NCBI GenBank assembly: GCA_021199355.1
Contig: JAJQIF010000009.1
Location: forward strand, 124,001 to 188,000
Length of the DNA: 64,000 nt
Reading direction: 5' to 3'
Source of the DNA: Oscillospiraceae bacterium
GTDB lineage: Bacteria; Bacillota; Clostridia; Oscillospirales; Ruminococcaceae
This document shows, one piece after another, positions 61,596 to 64,000 of the stretch; position 1 is the first letter of the stretch; each line of letters begins with the position of its first letter. The notes beneath the pieces were generated by a model, which did not search any database, was not told the DNA's origin, and saw only the letters and a program-made list of their open reading frames with translations. The position numbers and the translations under genes are program-made.

Positions 61596-62292
61596 ATTTT
61601 TCAGCTCTGAGGAAGTCCAGAAGACTATTGAAATATTCGTCAACGAGTTCCCGATGGCAATATGGGAGACAATTTATGTCACCGTTGTTTCAACCTTCTT
61701 TGCAGTTCTGATCGGTCTGCCTCTCGGAGTAATCCTTGTGGCAGGGGACAAGAAGATTCTGAAAATCCCTTCCGGTTTTCTCCACGTCCTGAACGTAATA
61801 ATAAATCTGTTGCGCTCAATACCGTTCCTTATTCTTATGATAATGGTATTTCCGTTGACAAGACTGATTGTGGGAACTGTAGTAGGAACCGTAGCGTCCA
61901 TTGTTCCTCTCGTAATCGCCGCATTTCCGTTTATCGCAAGACTTGTTGAGACGAGCCTGAGAGAGCTCGACCCGAACATCATCGAAATGGCACAGAGCAT
62001 GGGTGCAAAACCGATTCAGATTATCGTCAAAGTAATGATTCCCGAAAGTATCCCTTCGCTTCTTTCCAACCTCACGACGGCAATGACCACAATCCTCGGC
62101 TATTCAGCAATGAGCGGCATCATCGGTGGCGGCGGTCTCGGCAAGATAGCCATCAACTACGGCTACTATCGCTATCGCTATCTGGTAATGCTACTTGCTG
62201 TAATCTTCCTGATTCTTCTTGTTCAGATAATCCAGACGGTAGGTACACACCTTTCGACGAGACTTGACCGAAGACCAAGAGACAGAGCGTAA
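61588..62292 (+). CDS. metI: Methionine ABC importer permease
   Basis: A 234-residue permease with five to six membrane helices: ETIYVTVVSTFFAVLIGLPLGVIL, NLLRSIPFLILMIMVFPLTRLIVG and the EAA loop EMAQSMGAKPIQIIVKVMIPESIPSLL. Ends at a palindromic repeat serving as terminator. Confidence 0.94.
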   Translation: MLEFFSSEEVQKTIEIFVNEFPMAIWETIYVTVVSTFFAVLIGLPLGVILVAGDKKILKIPSGFLHVLNVIINLLRSIPFLILMIMVFPLTRLIVGTVVGTVASIVPLVIAAFPFIARLVETSLRELDPNIIEMAQSMGAKPIQIIVKVMIPESIPSLLSNLTTAMTTILGYSAMSGIIGGGGLGKIAINYGYYRYRYLVMLLAVIFLILLVQIIQTVGTHLSTRLDRRPRDRA

Positions 62293-62305
62293 ATTGTACA
62301 AAACT

Positions 62306-62337
62306 GTAGGGGCGGATATCATCCGCCCGTCTTTTTT
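62306..62337 (+). repeat. Palindromic repeat (GGGCGGATAT type), copy 4
   Basis: GTAGGGGCGGATATCATCCGCCCG followed by TCTTTTTT, identical in sequence to copy 2. Here it doubles as the terminator of metI. Confidence 0.88.
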
Positions 62338-62387
62338 GCGGAGACAATTCTCCGTGAAAAATTTATTCAAAAATCCGTATTTGCCTA

Positions 62388-62440
62388 TTGACAACGTAAC
62401 AATGTTATGTTACAATAAGTGCGTAACATAACATTGTTAC
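62388..62440 (+). promoter_or_regulatory. yhbD promoter with large perfect operator dyad
   Basis: TTGACA (62388-62393), 17 bp, TACAAT (62411-62416). GTAACAATGTTATGTTAC (62396-62413) fills the spacer and -10; its exact reverse complement lies at 62423-62440, 9 bp away. Each 18-bp arm is itself near-palindromic (GTAAC...GTTAC), so two regulator dimers could bind either side of the start site. Confidence 0.88.
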
Positions 62441-62460
62441 GAAAAAGCACCGTTTCATCC

Positions 62461-62510
62461 GAAGCCTTGGAAGCTTAAAGCCGCTTTTTCCACTTGGCGG
62501 CTTAGGCTTC
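62461..62510 (+). other. Nested hairpin in the yhbD leader
   Basis: GAAGCC...GGCTTC encloses AAGCCGC...GCGGCTT, leaving the ribosome binding site exposed downstream. Possibly an mRNA-stabilising 5' structure. Confidence 0.5.
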
Positions 62511-62538
62511 TCAGGTAATAAAGAGAGGTAGTGATAAT

Positions 62539-62940
62539 TTGAGTGGTTTGATTTCCAAAAAAGAGCTTCTGAACAAGTACAATATTTCCTATGGCACCCT
62601 TTACCGCTGGAAGCGGATGGGGTTGATACCTGATGACTGGCTTGTCAAGAAGTCCACCTACACAGGGCAGGAGACATTTTTCGATGAGGAGCAAATCTGT
62701 GAGCGTATCGAGGCGATAATCGCCCGCAAGGATCAGGTTCCGCTTGAACAGATTGCGCGTGAGCTTCAGGGCAAAACCGAGCATGAGGCGAAGCTCATCA
62801 TCAATTCGAAGCACTGGTCAAAAGAGATAAATATATCCGATTTGGTTTCAGTCATCGTTAAGATAGGCAGTGATGAGAGAGATCTGACGGAGATTATCTC
62901 AGGCAACAACACAGTAATAAATAAATCTCAGGAGGAATAG
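62539..62940 (+). CDS. yhbD: YhbD-like DUF4004 protein with MerR-like helix-turn-helix
   Basis: A 133-residue protein. The N-terminus (ISKKELLNKYNISYGTLYRWKRMGLIPDDWLVKKSTYTGQETFFDEEQICERIEAI) is a MerR-like winged helix; the rest is helical. This matches B. subtilis YhbD, which also precedes bactofilin genes (yhbE, yhbF). The TTG start follows GAGAGGTAGTGA. It probably binds the large dyad in its own promoter (inference). Bactofilin follows after 4 bp. Confidence 0.82.
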   Translation: MSGLISKKELLNKYNISYGTLYRWKRMGLIPDDWLVKKSTYTGQETFFDEEQICERIEAIIARKDQVPLEQIARELQGKTEHEAKLIINSKHWSKEINISDLVSVIVKIGSDERDLTEIISGNNTVINKSQEE

Positions 62941-62944
62941 TATA

Positions 62945-63607
62945 ATGGCAGATTCAGTACATATCAGTGGCGCAGGCAATGTCGGCGGCGGAGAATATGA
63001 AAACATAAGCATAAGCGGTTCGGGTGAGGTGACATCAGATGTCAAGTGCCAGAGTCTCAAGAGTGCCGGCTCGGTGCATATTGCGGGTTCTGTAGAATGT
63101 TCAGGTGAATTCAAAATCGCTGGTTCTGTTCTGGTTGACGGCGACATAAAATGCGGAAGCTGTCATCTTGCCGGTTCCGCAAAAGTTAAAAGCATAGAAG
63201 CCAATGGAGAATTGTGGTTCGCCGGTTCAGTCATTGCAGACGGCAATGTTTCGGGCGAGAAAGTCATTATCGATGGTGTGGCAAATGTCAATGGACTTAT
63301 TAACGGTGACGAAATAAGAATCGCATTTGATGGTGATGGTGTCAAAGCCAATGAAATCGGTGGTGGAACTATCAAAATAGCTCCCAAAAAAGAAAAGAAA
63401 GCATATTGGTTCGGCAAAAAGAAAATAAAGCGTTCAGAAATCGGCACTATCGAGGGCGATGAGATAAGAATTGAGCTTGTCAAAGCTGATGTAGTCCGTG
63501 GCGCTAATGTAACGATAGGCGACGGTTGTGAGATTGGAAAGGTGGAATACTCAGAAAGTCTTGAAATCTCCGAAAACGCCCATGTCGATTACCAAGTGAA
63601 AATCTGA
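62945..63607 (+). CDS. Bactofilin-family polymer-forming protein (YhbE/F-like)
   Basis: A 220-residue Gly/Ser-rich beta-helix protein made of short repeats (SGSGEVTSDVKC, AGSVHIAGSVEC, AGSVLVDGDIKC, AGSVIADGNVSG) with an inserted basic segment (PKKEKKAYWFGKKKIKRSE). Bactofilins polymerise without nucleotide into scaffolds involved in cell shape or motility. It is longer than minimal bactofilins, resembling fused or extended Bacillus YhbE/YhbF forms. AGGAGGA precedes the ATG. Confidence 0.88.
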   Translation: MADSVHISGAGNVGGGEYENISISGSGEVTSDVKCQSLKSAGSVHIAGSVECSGEFKIAGSVLVDGDIKCGSCHLAGSAKVKSIEANGELWFAGSVIADGNVSGEKVIIDGVANVNGLINGDEIRIAFDGDGVKANEIGGGTIKIAPKKEKKAYWFGKKKIKRSEIGTIEGDEIRIELVKADVVRGANVTIGDGCEIGKVEYSESLEISENAHVDYQVKI

Positions 63608-63691
63608 GCTAAGCTTTTTATGCAAATCGCCCCAATGATGACTAACAAAACTCGCTTTCTTTCGTCTAAAGGGCGAAAATTCAAAAAAGCG

Positions 63692-63719
63692 TTGACAAAA
63701 AGATTTTTATGAGTATAAT
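63692..63719 (+). promoter_or_regulatory. Promoter of glnN
   Basis: TTGACA (63692-63697), 16 bp, TATAAT (63714-63719). It gives a leader of about 125 bases before glnN. Confidence 0.82.
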
Positions 63720-63730
63720 GTAACGCATAA

Positions 63731-63786
63731 GGCAAAGACGTCTTTGAGAACCCCGTATTGGGATGTTCCCAAGGACGCCTTTTTTG
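63731..63786 (+). promoter_or_regulatory. Attenuator leader of glnN
   Basis: GACGTCTTTGaGAAC can pair with GTTCcCAAGGACGCC, followed by TTTTTT: a terminator inside the leader. The 5' part can instead form the hairpin AAAG-ACGT-CTTT, which would break the terminator. This implies conditional read-through. It may be an ANTAR-type or other nitrogen-responsive leader, but the hexaloop expected for ANTAR targets is not clear. Confidence 0.7.
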
Positions 63787-63850
63787 TTAATCGGGACCCG
63801 ATGCAACCATCAGTATTGTATCCCGAAAATATTTAAAAGGAGCATTTCAT

Positions 63851-64000
63851 ATGAAAAAGATACCCGAGTATTTTGGATGTATGGTATTTGATGACCGCGA
63901 GATGAAGGCAAGACTCTCGTCAAAGGTCTACAATTCCTTGAACAAGACCATCGTCGAGAATGCAAGACTTGACATTGAGGTCGCCGATGCTGTAGCACAG
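63851..64000 (+). CDS. glnN: Type III glutamine synthetase GlnN, N-terminus only
   Basis: The first 50 codons run off the window: MKKIPEYFGCMVFDDREMKARLSSKVYNSLNKTIVEN..., the characteristic start of GSIII enzymes (about 700 residues) common in Clostridia and Bacteroidetes. It makes glutamine from glutamate, ammonia and ATP. AAGGAG precedes the ATG by 8 bases. The active site lies outside the window. Confidence 0.88.
   Translation, partial: MKKIPEYFGCMVFDDREMKARLSSKVYNSLNKTIVENARLDIEVADAVAQ

Overview
The window looks like chromosomal DNA from a spore-forming, anaerobic, fibre- or starch-degrading member of the Oscillospiraceae/Ruminococcaceae (Clostridia), at roughly 50% GC. This is inferred from the genes, not from any database search. 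Supporting content: a cotJABC spore-coat operon, SpoIIE and YtfJ/GerW sporulation proteins, an M3-type [FeFe]-hydrogenase, a GlgB-GlgC-GlgD-GlgA glycogen operon, GH9 and GH31 glycoside hydrolases, UxaC, a type III glutamine synthetase, and strong AGGAGG-type ribosome binding sites with TTG/GTG starts. No phage, insertion sequence, CRISPR array or rRNA was seen.

Layout. 1-2.35 kb (minus): a GH9 hydrolase open at the window edge, absent from the supplied ORF track, translationally coupled to an aldo-keto reductase. 2.5-6.8 kb: an autoregulated-looking PadR / HAAS-membrane protein / DUF4097 operon, a lipoprotein efflux adaptor and thymidine kinase. 6.8-10.2 kb: GH31 and an SDR sugar-acid dehydrogenase, with palindromic intergenic repeats. 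10.2-13.2 kb (minus): a Crp/Fnr regulator and an SsuABC-type ABC importer behind a promoter with two dyads. 13.2-15.9 kb (minus): a peptide-type ABC exporter preceded by an unannotated 23-codon Ser/His-rich peptide ORF, then an orphan HigA-like antitoxin with a truncated toxin. 15.9-19.6 kb: a two-gene hydrogenase whose diaphorase subunit fuses NuoF-like and GltD-like parts. 19.6-26.7 kb (minus): two AraC regulators, an ABC-F ATPase, and uxaC coupled to two accessory genes.

26.7-31.8 kb: RadC, then a BlaI/M56 locus with two BlaR1-like sensors around a lipoprotein, with no beta-lactamase. 32.1-35.0 kb: cotJABC and spoIIE. 35.2-41.0 kb: glycogen synthesis. 41.1-45.0 kb: potassium uptake (trkA, trkH) and rsmA. 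45.0-53.1 kb: rpmB, an M50 protease, scpA, scpB, DUF2953, ytfJ, a D,D-carboxypeptidase, rluB, pncB and two membrane proteins, mostly one long operon. 53.2-53.4 kb: tRNA-Gly and tRNA-Arg. 53.5-62.3 kb: an XRE/NUDIX pair, an M16C peptidase, an unknown nuclease-like protein with a LysR regulator, and a metQNI-type importer. 62.3-64.0 kb: a YhbD-bactofilin operon behind a very large perfect operator dyad, and the start of glnN behind an attenuator leader.

The best candidates for undescribed biology are: (1) the 23-residue peptide ORF with its exporter, hairpin and paired upstream dyads; (2) the BlaI/dual-M56/lipoprotein sensor locus; (3) the 18-9-18 bp perfect dyad controlling the YhbD-bactofilin operon; and (4) the two-dyad promoter of the Crp/Fnr-importer operon. 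Start codons were moved from the ORF-track positions wherever a ribosome binding site or a promoter inside the predicted N-terminus required it. All statements rest on reading by eye; alignments and folding programs were not available.
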